The position numbers and the translations under genes were made by a program. Of a stretch of DNA of 64,000 nucleotides, positions 1 to 10,290 are shown one piece after another. The stretch comes from Lumbricus terrestris. Its lineage: Eukaryota; Annelida; Clitellata; Crassiclitellata; Lumbricidae. The first letter of the stretch is position 1. Every line of letters starts with the position of its first letter. The stretch lies in the NCBI GenBank assembly GCA_949752735.1, contig OX457047.1, positions 7,497,344 to 7,561,343 on the forward strand. The letters run 5' to 3'. The notes beneath the pieces were generated by a model that saw only the letters and a list, made by a program, of their open reading frames with translations, did not search any database and was not told the origin of the DNA.

Positions 1-844
1 AATTGGGCAGCCATATGTTTTGCGCCTCTGATCAGTGTGCACTCGAGAGGCATTACATAAATTTTTAGAGCACAAAGCAATACAATAAAATACAATGTAG
101 GTCCTACATTGTAAGCCCACGTAATAATGATGTTGCTTTACTAAGTGTTCAAGGACCAAATGTGACTGTCTGAAATTTGAAAGATAACATTGGAGAGAAG
201 CCATTTAGTTGTGCAAAATAGTATTTGTATCAACATTATTTTTTTCAATTATAATATGATTGTATTATTTATTAAAATAGTAAGAACATAATTATAATCA
301 TGTAATAGGAAATTTTTATTATGGTATATTATAGCTGTTATAGCAGTTCATGTAATTCAAAAATACAGATAGTAGCCTAACTAAAGACTCAAAGTGTATA
401 AAGTGTATACATTTTGCTAAAAACTATTAGGCCTACCATTTTGTCCAAATTTATATGGAGGAGAAGTATTTTCTGGGGGGGGATCGTCCTTTGCTATCTT
501 CCTTTAGTGATGCCTAGATTGAACGCTGCCCTCCATGTCCGACCTTCCCCCCCAACCGACGTGAATTTTGGCTGTCTTCTGATTCCCCCCTATTTTTCAC
601 TGGGCGCAAGCTGCGCCCGCCATGTATAGGGATAGAAGCCCCTGCTTAGGACTGGCACTATACGAGCACGAGCAGCGGCGGAGTAAACAGAGAATAGGTG
701 AAATAATAAGTTAAGACCATATTATGGACAGCTTATGACAGAAAATAGCATTATTGTCGTCGACCAGATAATTTATTATTCTTGGCTGCATTGCTGCATT
801 GCTGCTCTCATAAGATGGTTTTTGGAATGGCACGTTAGAAGGCT
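1..844. other. AT-rich non-coding stretch
   Basis: I see no supported gene here. Open frames are short and unlike proteins I know. Positions 470-640 hold runs of G and C, and around 600-630 a GCGCCCGCCATG end, which resembles the right end of the MITEs described below. No matching left end or target duplication was found. Confidence 0.5.
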
Positions 845-927
845 TAAGCAGCAGTAGCAGTAGTTGCAGTTTGACGTCACTGTGTGATTACAAAGATCAT
901 TAGCGACGTCCTCCTCCTTTATCCAGG

Positions 928-1532
928 CAGGACTGTTTTTAAGGAATTTTTAGAACTGCACATCCTCTTCTCTCCATTCTCATCCTCCATGCATAGGCGG
1001 AGACCTGGGCCGAGAATTGGGGGGGACGAAAAGACGCGAGATTTTCCAAAAAATTTCTGACGACCGGCGAAATCTCGAAAAAAAATTATTTTCGCTTTTT
1101 TTTTAGTCATCCGGCCAAATCTCCACGAAATATTTCTATTTTCGCCGCCAAAAAAGTTGATGACCTTTTTTTTTTTTCAGTCATCCGGCCAAATCTCCAC
1201 GAAATATTTCTTCTATTTTCGCCGCCAAAAAAGTTGATGACTTTTTTTTTTTTAGTCATCCGGCCAAATCTCGACGAATTTCTATAAATTTTTTTTCACC
1301 GCCCAAAAAGTCTTGACGCTCAAACATTGGGGGGACAAATGCATGGGCCGTCCCCCCTGTCCCCCCCTAGGTCTCCGCCCATGCTCCATGTTAAATTACT
1401 CCCCATCTGAGGAAAATGACATATTTTTACTAGTCTTAACTGCACGGAACGTGGCGGAAGTGCTTCTGTCAACTGCACGAATCCATTTAGAACTGCACAT
1501 TTTGTGAAGAACTGCACGTTAAAAAAACCCTG
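928..1532. mobile_element. hAT-like MITE with 8-bp target duplication
   Basis: The element begins CAGGACTGTTTTTAAGG and ends GTTAAAAAAACCCTG, so its ends are imperfect inverted repeats. It is flanked by TATCCAGG at 920-927 and 1533-1540, an exact 8-bp target duplication as made by hAT-type transposases. Its body (AACTGCAC and TTTAGAACTGCAC motifs) is shared with the elements at 29026-29430 and 54992-55184. It has no transposase gene. A second MITE (992-1383) is nested inside it. Confidence 0.8.
992..1383. mobile_element. MITE nested inside another MITE
   Basis: Terminal inverted repeats are CATAGGCGGAGACCT on the left and the complement of CATGGGCGGAGACCT on the right. The flanks are CTCCATG at 985-991 and 1384-1390, a 7-bp (possibly 8-bp with one mismatch) target duplication. 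The interior holds three diverged copies of a roughly 68-bp module with the motif TTTAGTCATCCGGCCAAATC. It is non-coding and the same end type recurs at 3213-3494 and 62213-62361. Confidence 0.75.
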
Positions 1533-1644
1533 TATCCAGGAGTGGGTCTGGCATTGGCAGAGTGCAACCAGTTGCGCATACCTGAAGAGTTAACCGTTTA
1601 GCGTTCGCATGCAGAGAAAGTGCTAAGCGTGTAATAATTATTGC

Positions 1645-1736
1645 AGTTTAACGTCACTGTGTGGTATCAAAGACCATTAGCGACGCCCTCCTCCTTTATC
1701 CAGGCTTGGGACTGGCACTGGCAGAGTGCAACCAGT
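1645..1736 (+). repeat. Dispersed repeat, copy 2, uninterrupted
   Basis: This copy reads through TTTATCCAGGCTTGGGACTG without interruption and is a paralogous empty site for the MITE at 928-1532. The same unit recurs in an ACE intron at 59588-59668. Confidence 0.65.
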
Positions 1737-1905
1737 GTATGTCTCTGTCTGTCCTGCTGTCTCTCTGTCGGTCTCTGCGTGTCTTTCTATGTCTGCCTCA
1801 TTCGCAGTTTGTGTGTCGTTCTTTTCTCGTCGGGCCGTCCGCCTATGCTTAGTGTGTGCTGTCTATGTCTCTATTGTTCCCTTCAGTGTGTCTACAGTAT
1901 GTCTT
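1735..1905 (+). repeat. Imperfect (TCTG/TCTC) simple repeat
   Basis: Pyrimidine-rich low-complexity sequence built from GTCTCTGTCTGTC-like units. Open frames over it are low-complexity Cys/Val/Ser translations and are not genes. Confidence 0.85.
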
Positions 1906-3204
1906 GCTATCAGTGATTCGTTGAACACGTGCCTCTGTGTTTTTATAAAATTTTCTTCATTTGAGATCAAGTTTGATTTGGTTTGAACGAGAATTCAGAC
2001 CGGGAATGACAAAAATAATTTAGAATTTAATTGCTGCAAAATTTATTCTGAAGACGATCTTGTGGCCAGAAGAGTTAAATGACAAGCGCGTTTACTAATA
2101 ATATTACATAGTGAGCAGCGTTTTAATGGTGTCGTATATCAACGGTTATTTTGTTAGACATCATCATGATAGTTAGCCACAAATTTCTAAACACTACGCA
2201 AAAGATAATGCATCAGCTTAATCACGTGCGCTACGTCTAGTCATAAGGGTTGTCAGAGATATCAAATGCATATCCGGTTGTCAGAGAGATAGACCGGATG
2301 TAGCAGAGCGACATCTTCTGGTAGGCATAGTTTAGATCATGTCAATGCGAAGATCACAATCAGACACACTGAAACCGATATGGATACATGAGAATCATTC
2401 GACAGAAATATAAACAACGTAATAAATAAGTCGGAGTAGTACGGTCTCTGGTGTGGAAAGTTGTCGTTTATCAGTAGCATAAATATGCGTTATTGTACAA
2501 TTGAGTGTGAATAAGACACCTTTAAAACAATCTTAAATAGCCTTATATAAACATAATATTCTTGACAATCGCAAGTTCCAAGGAAGTATTCTGTAATCAA
2601 CGTCTTACTTACTTACTCATATGTATAAAAGAAAGGGCTGTAGTATGCCAAACAAATTTCTGTCGAGGGCAACTGCCTCTGTTGTCATAGGCCCTCGTCA
2701 AATTTGGATCCATCCATCCAATCGCAAGTACAGACTTTCTAATTACAATTTCCGGTAATTTCCTGCTGGGTAGCTATACATGTAAGGCCAATTGGAAAAT
2801 CTGTGACGTCAGCTGGAGAAGCTGATGCGCTGTGATTGACTTCAGTTTGGAAAGTTCGCACGGAGGAACCTGCGACATTTCCTCCTCAACTCGAACTCGA
2901 TTCGATAATACAGGACGTCCTTAGATTGACCGCAGAGACGATGTTATATACGACAGAAGATAATCACAACGGCTGACATTCTCCTGCTGAAGGAAGAGAT
3001 TTACAAATGGGCCGTTTAGCCACTAAACAGGTAATAAGCAGATTCGGTATCTCATTGACCTATAAAGGTCGGTTGTTGCATTAAACATGAAGAGTATTAA
3101 TCGTTTAGTTGAAGCAAAGCTTTGGAATGTTGATGCCCTTGAGAAATTTACACCGGAATCGAGGGCTAAAAATTATTATGCAATGTAAAAGGAAAGAAGA
3201 ATTA
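1906..3204. other. Non-coding stretch without genes
   Basis: Apart from the hairpin repeat at 2637-2722, I see no gene, RNA or mobile element that I can support. Composition is AT-rich with no long open frame. Confidence 0.5.
2637..2722 (+). repeat. Dispersed hairpin repeat, copy 1
   Basis: A unit of about 85 bp found four times in the window (also 12163-12245, 21312-21402 and 40042-40122). It holds AAATTTCTGTC, a 6-nt stem GAGGGC, the loop motif CTCTGTTGTCATAG, the matching stem GCCCTC, then GTCAAATTTGGATCC and an (ATCC)n tail. The stem sequence differs between copies but remains paired. The (ATCC)n tail suggests a retroposon 3' end. The function is unknown. Confidence 0.7.
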
Positions 3205-3212
3205 GTGACACC

Positions 3213-3494
3213 CATGGACGGAGACTTAGGGGGGACAGGGGGACGGTCCCCCTAAATGGATGTGGACGACCCATGCATCCCCCCCCAAGTGTTGGAGTGT
3301 TGCTAGGTGGCGATCATGTACACACTTAACGAAACAACGAAACACTCGGCGAACAAGGAACGAGACGAGGTGGTGACAAAAAAGGTCATCAACTTTGTCG
3401 GCGGACAAAAGAAACTTTTGCAGACGACTCAGCCATTCGTCCGCCCAAAATCTTCGACCGCCTATTCGCCCCCCCCCCCAAGTCTCCGCCCATG
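3213..3494. mobile_element. MITE, CATGG(A/G)CGGAGACTT ends, 8-bp TSD
   Basis: Left end CATGGACGGAGACTTAGG and right end AAGTCTCCGCCCATG are inverted repeats. GTGACACC occurs exactly at 3205-3212 and 3495-3502, so the element is intact at both ends. It is 282 bp and non-coding. Its ends are close to those of the nested MITE at 992-1383. Confidence 0.85.
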
Positions 3495-3783
3495 GTGACA
3501 CCCATCTAGAGATGTCTATTATGTCTATGCACCGACCATTAGTGACTCAACCCACTACGCATGCGCACACGACGTATCGTTTCCGTTTACTGAAAACTGC
3601 AATTAGTAACTTCTAGTTCTTCGGTCTTCAATGTAGGCTACAAGGCATCAAGTTGCAATTCCCGCCGATCGCGAGAGTCGATTGGCCAGGCCGTTTTTTT
3701 ACACAACTTTTATAAACGGTGCTAAAGGATGCTATATAAAGTTGGATAACTCAATATCTGTTATAATGCAAGAAGTCCCGCTA

Positions 3784-3845
3784 TTTCCTATTATAATCCT
3801 TGGAAATTTCTCTTCCATTTTGAAATTGATATGAATATATATATA

Positions 3846-3877
<32 letters not shown>

Positions 3878-4022
3878 GCTATAGTTGTTAAAGCCAATCA
3901 ACTCGTTTATTTGAGTCGCTAGAATCCGATCATTTCTTTGCAACTGGAAAATAATTAAATTAATTGAGTTTACAAAATTTCCTATAATCCTTGGAAATTT
4001 CTCTTCCATTTTGAAATTGATA

Positions 4023-4092
<70 letters not shown>
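3784..4092. repeat. Local duplication with (GT)n and (AT)n
   Basis: A unit with CTTGGAAATTTCTCTTCC followed by ATGAATATATATAT occurs at about 3794-3848 and again at about 3984-4035. The first copy runs into (GT)n at 3849-3876 and the second into (AT)n to about 4090. The motif TTGTTAAAGCCAA after the first (GT)n recurs at about 10008-10020, on the far side of the LTR element. Confidence 0.8.
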
Positions 4093-4093
<1 letters not shown>

Positions 4094-4098
4094 CATAT

Positions 4099-4531
4099 TG
4101 TAAGGTTCACGGCCGTCTACGAGGATGACTATCAAAAGATAAGGTCCCAACTTTTGTAAAATAAGATCGATTTATTCATACAAGCAATATTTACAGCGAA
4201 TAACAAAGGTTACCGTCTAGTAGAACCAAAGTTGACAAACCAGACGAAGCAGTACGGACGACAGCACAGCAGACAACGGCTAACGAAGCCCAGGAAGACA
4301 GATGAACTGCCAGAACACCAACAGGGCGAGACGGCGACGTAGAAGACGAACCACGCTCAACGAGAGACATCAAACCCACACGCCTCACAGATCACCACAA
4401 CCGCAGAACAGGGACGTTAGCCACGAAACCAAAGGCTTATATAGGCAATGCCCAACCCTCAATACACCCACGCATCCCAAGACAGAAAGAGTACGGAAGA
4501 GTAGAAGGGCCGTAGACACCTAATGGCTACA
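4099..4531 (-). repeat. LTR, 3' copy of the Gypsy element
   Basis: This 433-bp repeat matches 9521-9953 almost base for base. On the + strand it opens TGTAAGGTTCACGGCC and closes ACCTAATGGCTACA. It is the downstream LTR relative to the coding strand. Confidence 0.95.
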
Positions 4532-4532
4532 T

Positions 4533-4547
4533 ATCCCCCTCCCAAAA
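4533..4547 (-). other. Polypurine tract
   Basis: On the - strand TTTTGGGAGGGGGAT sits directly upstream of the 3' LTR. This is the expected position and composition of the primer for plus-strand synthesis. Confidence 0.75.
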
Positions 4548-5080
4548 GCATGAGGAGTCCTGAGGGACGACGAAATATAGCAACAAACGCTACGCCTACC
4601 AGTTCATAGCATCAAGAATCGCAAAGCACTATATCGTTACAAGTTAGCGTACTAAGCAACTCATTGCAACAACTAACGCAGCACAAACTACTAACTAAAG
4701 CATCATCATAAGTAACTGAGAGTTCATATAATTCAAAGTCATTCAAAAGTTCGAATCATATAATCTATAACACACGAAAAAATTTTTTGACACTCAACGT
4801 GTATACAAAAATGAGCCAAAAATTTTAACATGTCATTGGCCAAAGCCAAACGAGACGAACAAGAACAGTGTCAACCACTAACAGAGAACCTAATTTCCCC
4901 AACAAGAACCCCCAACAAGAACCCCCAACTCTTGAGTAATTCTTGAAAAAGGCGATGAAGCTTCCACCACTTTTTCTGGAAAGTGGCTGCTACACGCAGA
5001 CAAGACACTCACTGAAGTGTTCTTTTCGAAACTTTCAATTGACGGACGTCCTTATTTGACAACTGTGACGACTTTATTTT

Positions 5081-8000
5081 TTACTGTGGAAGTGACTGAA
5101 CTGACAACTGAGACGGACGGCTGAGAATATCCGGGAGGACATTTAACCTGCCCGGACGATGCCGAATGTCCAGATTGTACTGTTCCAGTTCCAAACTCCA
5201 ACGCAGGAGCTTCATGTTTTTATTAGCCATCTGCCGGATGAACTGCAGAGGCTTGTGATCCGTATACACAAGGACCAATGTGGACGCGAAGTACACACTG
5301 AAGGCTCGTAGCGCGACCATCAGTGCCAACGCCTCCTTCTCAATGGTTGAGTATCGACCCTCATGCGTGAGCAGCTTCCTGCTGATGTAGCAAATCGGAT
5401 GTTCCAGTTCTTCGTGTATCTGAAACAAGCAGGCTCCCACACAGAATTGAGATGCGTCAACACCAACACAAAACTGTTTAGAAAAGTCAGGAGGTATAAG
5501 AATAGGTCGAGAAGCAAGACGAGATTTCAAATCCACAAAGGCACTCTCTGCTTCCTCAATAATCCCAGCCTTCAACAACTGTTCCACCTCTTTCTCCACC
5601 TTAGCCATCCTCTCAGGATTCAACCTATAAGGTGATTGTCGAACAGGACGAGCACCTTCGACCAACTCAATCCTATGTGACACCATGTTGGTTTTACCCG
5701 GTGACTTACTAAAGACATGTGCAAAGTCATGCAAAACATCACGTAATTCATCACGACATTCAGCAGACACATCACATTGTAAGACTTTATCCTCTAAAGT
5801 CAACTCAGTCACCTTCACATCCGTATCCACCAACAACACAGAAGCAATCACATCATCTTTCGACACATCATGCATCACATCCAAACGATCCACATATCGC
5901 TTCATCAAATTCACATGTACCACTCGTTCCGTTTTTCGTCTATCCGGCGTACATACCAAATAATCAACCGGACCCAGACGACGTAATACCACATAAGGTC
6001 CACAATACTTGGCCTGTAAGGGTTTACCCACCAATGGAATCAAAAGTAGCACCTTTTCACCTTCCTCAAAAGTCACAGCCTTCGAATTTTTATCATAAAT
6101 TTGCTTCGACTTAGTCTTAGCAACAACAGCATTCTCACTTGCCATGTGCAACCCAACACGCATACGCTCACGCAACTGCAAGACATATTCAATCACATTC
6201 TTTCCAGATACTTCATTTACAACATCTTTTGACAACCATGCCTCTTTCATTAACTGAAGCATACCACGCACATCTCTACCATACATTAAGTCAAAGGCAG
6301 AAAAGCCAGTACCCTGTACAGGAACTTCCCTATACGCAAACAAAATCCAAGGGAGCATGGTATCCCACGAACCCGGATACGTTTCAGCCACCGCTTTCAA
6401 CATATCTTTCATGGTACGATGGAATCTTTCACACGAACCATTCGTCTGTGGTCTATAAGGACTAGTCTTCAATTGTACAATGCCACATTCATGCACAAAC
6501 ACCTGCATCAAATCAGACATGAACTCAGTCCCACAATCAGAAAGTAGTTCTTTCGGAAAACCGAACATCGTAAACACCTCACACAAACATTTCGCAACAT
6601 CCTGGGCCGTATGCGTCTTTAACGGAAATGCAAAAGGGAAATGCGATGCTAAATCAATCACAGTCAAGATAAATCTGTTACCCGTTAAGGCACAAACACT
6701 TAAAGGACCAACGATGTCCATCGCTAGACGTTCAAACACTTCTTGCATAACAGGCACACTAACCATAGGCGCTCTATAATTTCTGTTACCTTTACCCAAC
6801 CGTTGACAAACATCACATGAACGACAGTACTCACGTACATCCTTATTCACAAGTGGCCACCAGAAATGCTTCAACAGTCTGTCCAAAGTCTTCTGTTTTC
6901 CCAGATGACCCGATGCTGGTATATCATGTGCAACGTGCAACAATTTCATTCGCAACTGACGTGGAACCACAATCTGTGACACACCCATCTTAAATGGTGT
7001 TAACTTGTCGTCCCAACGACGTATCAACACACCTTCCACTAACTCATACGGTTGTACACGGCCATCGCCTGTCGATTTATTTTCCGCCAGCACAAACATT
7101 GGAATCAAATCAGGACAATTTCTCTGCCTCATAATTAATTCTGATCTCGGAACACAGATATCCTGCCAGTCAGTGTCAACAATTTCATTCGACTCGAATA
7201 AAGCTTCTAAATCACCTTCGTCTAAAGTCGCTTGATCATTAGACGTACACATTAAATCATTTGTCAATAATGCCCGATCGACCGACTCTGCACTCTGACC
7301 CAGAATCGTCGGCTCCAAACGCGTCGGTTCACTGCACACAGCCCTCGCCGTCGCACTGCGTTCCTCTGCATATTGTTTAGCTTGAGCTCTGGTCGTAATA
7401 GCCACATCCACAATATCACCCGAAAGCGCTACGTCATTACCAATCACCACGTGCACACCATGCATAGGAAAAGAACTCAGCGTACAACAGAGAATTTCGC
7501 CTTTCACAAATGCACATTCCACGTTCACTTTCACAAGAGGGCGCTCCATAATTTGACCAGAAATACCTCTCAGAAGGCGTGTCTCATTCAACTGCACAAA
7601 ATCATGTTCATCCAACCATTCAGCCGATACTAAAGATTGAAGACAACCTGAGTCTCTCAGAAAAACACCATCCTTGCGTTCATTCAAATCATTAATGACA
7701 CACCCATTCACACAGAAAGGAGCATACATTTTATCGACAGTTTCAATAGGCTTCTGAAAACTCTGTTCCTTAACAGGCGCCGACAAAGTTTGTACTAAAC
7801 CCACGGGTTTCGGACCCCTCCAGTTTTCAAGTTCAGGCCCCTCCTTTCGTTGTAATTTCCGACATTGGGACCTCAAATGCCCAGGAATTCTGCAGAACGA
7901 GCACGTGACCTGCTCTCCAAACCCCTCAACGTCATCATTTTTACGATTTTGCTGCTTAAAGCCATACGTCCCTCTTTGAGGCGAACGCTTACTCCATTTT

Positions 8001-9211
8001 GACTCATGGCGTACACCTTCCTTGTACCCTGATCCCTGACGCTCCCACACGTCTTTCTTCTCACTATCGTCACATAAGAAGCGGTTTGTACGCTCAGAAA
8101 AATTCCTTTGGAATCCCCCAGCATAATTACTCGGCCCCTGTTTATACAAAACAGCGTATTCATCTGCCATACGTGCAGCACTCGCTACAGTCTCAGGACT
8201 TTTGTCCAAAAGCCACTTGTGTACTTCTAGCGGCAACGCTTGTACAAATTGCTCCATCTGTATGACCTCTTTAAATTTAGCCAAATCATCCCACGAATTT
8301 GTACCCTCTACCCAACGTTGGAAAGGTATCTGCAAGCGATACGCGTAATTTGCGAAAGTCTCCCGTGGTTCTTTTTTCAACCCCCGAAATTTCTTCCGAT
8401 AGAACTCCGGTATCCGTTCATAAGCTGTGAGTAGTGTGGATTTAACAACATCATATTTCACACAATCCTCCAAAGACAAAGACGCAAATACATTTGCCGC
8501 CTTTCCCGATAGTTGTGGCTGCAAAAGGGATGACCATTTTTCCATCGGAATTTTATGCAAAGCCATTGCCTGTTCGAACGCCGCAAAATAGTGTTCAATA
8601 TCCGAGGGGTCAAATTTAGGAACAAATTTCATTGCCGCCCCAAAACGAAAATCCTCCTTGTGCTGCACAGGACGGTCTGGCACACCTCCTAATTCTAACG
8701 TCCGCAAGTCAATATCGAACTTCTGTTTGTCTACCTCCAAAGACATCCGTTTCTCCTCTATGTCAAATCTCCTTTTCGTCTCCTCAGCCTCAGCTTCCAT
8801 CTTCATTTTCCTCTCCTCTGCCTCAGCTGCCATTCTCATTCTCTCTGCCTCTGCCTCAGCTTCCATTCTCATTTTCCTCTCCTCTGCCTCAGCTGCCATT
8901 CTCATTCTCTCTTTCTCTACCTCCGTCGCCAGTCTCATTTTCTCTTTCTCTACTTCCCACTCAAATTCTCTGTCCTCCTTAAATTTCAGGCGCTCCAATT
9001 CAACGGCCTCTCTCTTCGCTTGTGCCCGAAGTTTCCATTCCTCACTTCCTTGTTTAGGCGACAACGCTTTTCTAGCCAACTTCATTAATTGAGTTTTCGT
9101 TAACCCTTTAACGTCCTCACCCAACGTCGCACAATATTTTCTCAATTCGTCCACCGGCAAATCCACTATCTCGTCCCATTCAAGAAGAGTAACTTCCTCT
9201 GAGGACGCCAT
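5081..9211 (-). CDS. Gag-Pol polyprotein, IN before RT, RT core deleted
   Basis: A 1376-residue single frame. Residues 60-175 form a charged coiled coil with repeated EAEER(K/M) blocks. Gag ends in a zinc knuckle C437-C440-H445-C450. The protease motif DSG is at 520-522. Integrase follows: H762, H769, C799, C802, then the catalytic triad D832, D892, E928 (35 residues between the last two) and a GPY module at about 1071. Only then does RT begin, near 1180, and it stops after about 45 residues. At about residue 1221 the frame jumps from the start of RT into the RT-RNase H connection (SAFVDLKSRL). The fingers and palm, including the YxDD box, are absent. RNase H has D1252, the EKEALAL glutamate, D1318 and D1361. 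The deletion, near nucleotide 5545, keeps the frame. The protein cannot reverse transcribe by itself, so the element must have used another copy's enzyme. Confidence 0.95.
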   Translation of the reverse strand: MASSEEVTLLEWDEIVDLPVDELRKYCATLGEDVKGLTKTQLMKLARKALSPKQGSEEWKLRAQAKREAVELERLKFKEDREFEWEVEKEKMRLATEVEKERMRMAAEAEERKMRMEAEAEAERMRMAAEAEERKMKMEAEAEETKRRFDIEEKRMSLEVDKQKFDIDLRTLELGGVPDRPVQHKEDFRFGAAMKFVPKFDPSDIEHYFAAFEQAMALHKIPMEKWSSLLQPQLSGKAANVFASLSLEDCVKYDVVKSTLLTAYERIPEFYRKKFRGLKKEPRETFANYAYRLQIPFQRWVEGTNSWDDLAKFKEVIQMEQFVQALPLEVHKWLLDKSPETVASAARMADEYAVLYKQGPSNYAGGFQRNFSERTNRFLCDDSEKKDVWERQGSGYKEGVRHESKWSKRSPQRGTYGFKQQNRKNDDVEGFGEQVTCSFCRIPGHLRSQCRKLQRKEGPELENWRGPKPVGLVQTLSAPVKEQSFQKPIETVDKMYAPFCVNGCVINDLNERKDGVFLRDSGCLQSLVSAEWLDEHDFVQLNETRLLRGISGQIMERPLVKVNVECAFVKGEILCCTLSSFPMHGVHVVIGNDVALSGDIVDVAITTRAQAKQYAEERSATARAVCSEPTRLEPTILGQSAESVDRALLTNDLMCTSNDQATLDEGDLEALFESNEIVDTDWQDICVPRSELIMRQRNCPDLIPMFVLAENKSTGDGRVQPYELVEGVLIRRWDDKLTPFKMGVSQIVVPRQLRMKLLHVAHDIPASGHLGKQKTLDRLLKHFWWPLVNKDVREYCRSCDVCQRLGKGNRNYRAPMVSVPVMQEVFERLAMDIVGPLSVCALTGNRFILTVIDLASHFPFAFPLKTHTAQDVAKCLCEVFTMFGFPKELLSDCGTEFMSDLMQVFVHECGIVQLKTSPYRPQTNGSCERFHRTMKDMLKAVAETYPGSWDTMLPWILFAYREVPVQGTGFSAFDLMYGRDVRGMLQLMKEAWLSKDVVNEVSGKNVIEYVLQLRERMRVGLHMASENAVVAKTKSKQIYDKNSKAVTFEEGEKVLLLIPLVGKPLQAKYCGPYVVLRRLGPVDYLVCTPDRRKTERVVHVNLMKRYVDRLDVMHDVSKDDVIASVLLVDTDVKVTELTLEDKVLQCDVSAECRDELRDVLHDFAHVFSKSPGKTNMVSHRIELVEGARPVRQSPYRLNPERMAKVEKEVEQLLKAGIIEEAESAFVDLKSRLASRPILIPPDFSKQFCVGVDASQFCVGACLFQIHEELEHPICYISRKLLTHEGRYSTIEKEALALMVALRAFSVYFASTLVLVYTDHKPLQFIRQMANKNMKLLRWSLELEQYNLDIRHRPGRLNVLPDILSRPSQLSVQSLPQ

Positions 9212-9504
9212 ACTAGTCTACCTGCGCAGACCACGGAGACCAAAAATTCTCCCCAAAATTCCCAATTCTCACGACAGTCCACTTCAAAACTGTCACAAAT
9301 GCGAACAACGCACAAAATTTCTGCCAACGCACGAAATTCAAATAGCCCAGGCCCCCAAAACGAAATGCGACACCGCAAAATTTCCGACAAATACGGCAAA
9401 TTTCTCAAAATTCCGGCGAACTACACGGACCAAAAATATCCGAAATTTCCCAACGGAATTATACCAACAAACATTCACCAAAAACACCCAAAACGAACAA
9501 AAGC

Positions 9505-9518
9505 ACGGAGGGCCCCCA
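9505..9518 (-). other. Possible primer-binding site
   Basis: Two bases inside the 5' LTR on the - strand lies TGGGGGCCCTCCG. The position and the leading TGG fit a tRNA primer site, but I cannot name the tRNA. A leader of about 300 bp separates it from the gag start at 9211. Confidence 0.35.
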
Positions 9519-9520
9519 TT

Positions 9521-9953
9521 TGTAAGGTTCACGGCCGTCTACGAGGATGACTATCAAAAGATAAGGTCCCAACTTTTGTAAAATAAGATCTATTTATTCA
9601 TACAAGCAATATTTACAGCGAATAACAAAGGTTACCGTCTAGTAGAACCAAAGTTGACAAACCAGACGAAGCAGTACGGACGACAGCACAGCAGACAACG
9701 GCTAACGAAGCCCAGGAAGACAGATGAACTGCCAGAACACCAACAGGGCGAGACGGCGACGTAGAAGACGAACCACGCTCAACGAGAGACATCAAACCCA
9801 CACGCCTCACAGATCACCACAACCGCAGAACAGGGACGTTAGCCACGAAACCAAAGGCTTATATAGGCAATGCCCAACCCTCAATACACCCACGCATCCC
9901 AAGACAGAAAGAGTACGGAAGAGTAGAAGGGCCGTAGACACCTAATGGCTACA
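9521..9953 (-). repeat. LTR, 5' copy of the Gypsy element
   Basis: 433 bp, nearly identical to 4099-4531. It lies upstream of gag on the coding strand, so it should carry the promoter. Confidence 0.95.
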
Positions 9954-9966
9954 ATATATATATATT

Positions 9967-10002
<36 letters not shown>

Positions 10003-10021
10003 CTATAATTGTTAAAGCCAA
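9954..10021. repeat. (AT)n and duplicated flank
   Basis: An (AT)n tract followed by GTTGCTATAATTGTTAAAGC, which also occurs with one change at about 3876-3895. The LTR element therefore seems to have landed within an already duplicated AT-rich microsatellite region. Confidence 0.75.
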
Positions 10022-10075
10022 ATAAAGACAGAAACTATTGAACAGTTAAACAAAAGTGAACTGAAATACGTTGTT

Positions 10076-10290
10076 GGCGTGATTGTGTAGTGGTGGCGTC
10101 GGTGCCTTGAAGCCGGAGGATTCCAGGTTCGAATCCATCTCAAGCAGCCGCGTAGGGACCCTTATCAAGTCCTTTACACGAAATCGCTCGGGCGCTTCGG
10201 CGTGAAACGCCAATGCAGTGTCCGCGCTGTATTCGGGAGCGCCTCTGAGTAGTGAGATCGAAGGGGCGCTATGGAAATGGAGAAATAAAT
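10076..10290 (+). mobile_element. tRNA-derived SINE, family 1, near full length
   Basis: The 5' part reads GTGTAGTGGTGGCG, and then comes a clear Pol III B box, GGTTCGAATCC. The body contains GGCGTGAAACGCCAATGCAG and TGTCCGCGCTG. The 3' part GGCGCTATGG leads into A-rich sequence with AATAAATAAAA. Family members lie at 43735-46590 (split), 53500-53705 and 60505-60700, with fragments at 31396-31470 and 62832-62895. Confidence 0.85.

Larger units (their letters stand above)
845..1570 (+). repeat. Dispersed repeat, copy 1, interrupted by a MITE
   Basis: A short dispersed repeat runs from about 845 to 927 and resumes at 1541-1570. It contains GACGTCACTGTGTG, then CCTCCTCCTTTATCCAGG, then GGCATTGGCAGAGTGCAACC. 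Uninterrupted copies lie at 1645-1736 and 59588-59668. In those, the part ending TATCCAGG runs straight into the GGGACTGGCACTGGCAGAG part. The family is unknown to me; I see no tRNA boxes. Confidence 0.6.
4099..9953 (-). mobile_element. Gypsy LTR retrotransposon, Gmr1-like gene order
   Basis: A complete 5.86-kb insertion with two 433-bp LTRs, a polypurine tract and one long gag-pol frame, all read on the - strand. LTRs start TG and end CA. I found a single difference between them (a G/T change in the ATAAGATC(G/T)ATTTATTC stretch), so the insertion is very recent. The flanking ATAT on both sides fits a 4-bp target duplication but lies in (AT)n sequence. The polyprotein order is Gag, protease, integrase, then RT/RNase H, which is the unusual order of Gmr1-like Gypsy elements. 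Most of RT is missing, so the copy is non-autonomous. Confidence 0.95.

Noticed and set aside
414..629. 71-codon frame near the left edge
   Set aside because: Crosses homopolymer G and C runs and looks like nothing known.
4191..4523. 65- and 73-codon frames, repeated at 9613-9945
   Set aside because: They lie inside the LTRs; identical in both only because the LTRs are.
5320..9092. Many + strand and alternative-frame open stretches of 60-144 codons
   Set aside because: Shadows of the 1376-codon Gag-Pol frame on the - strand.
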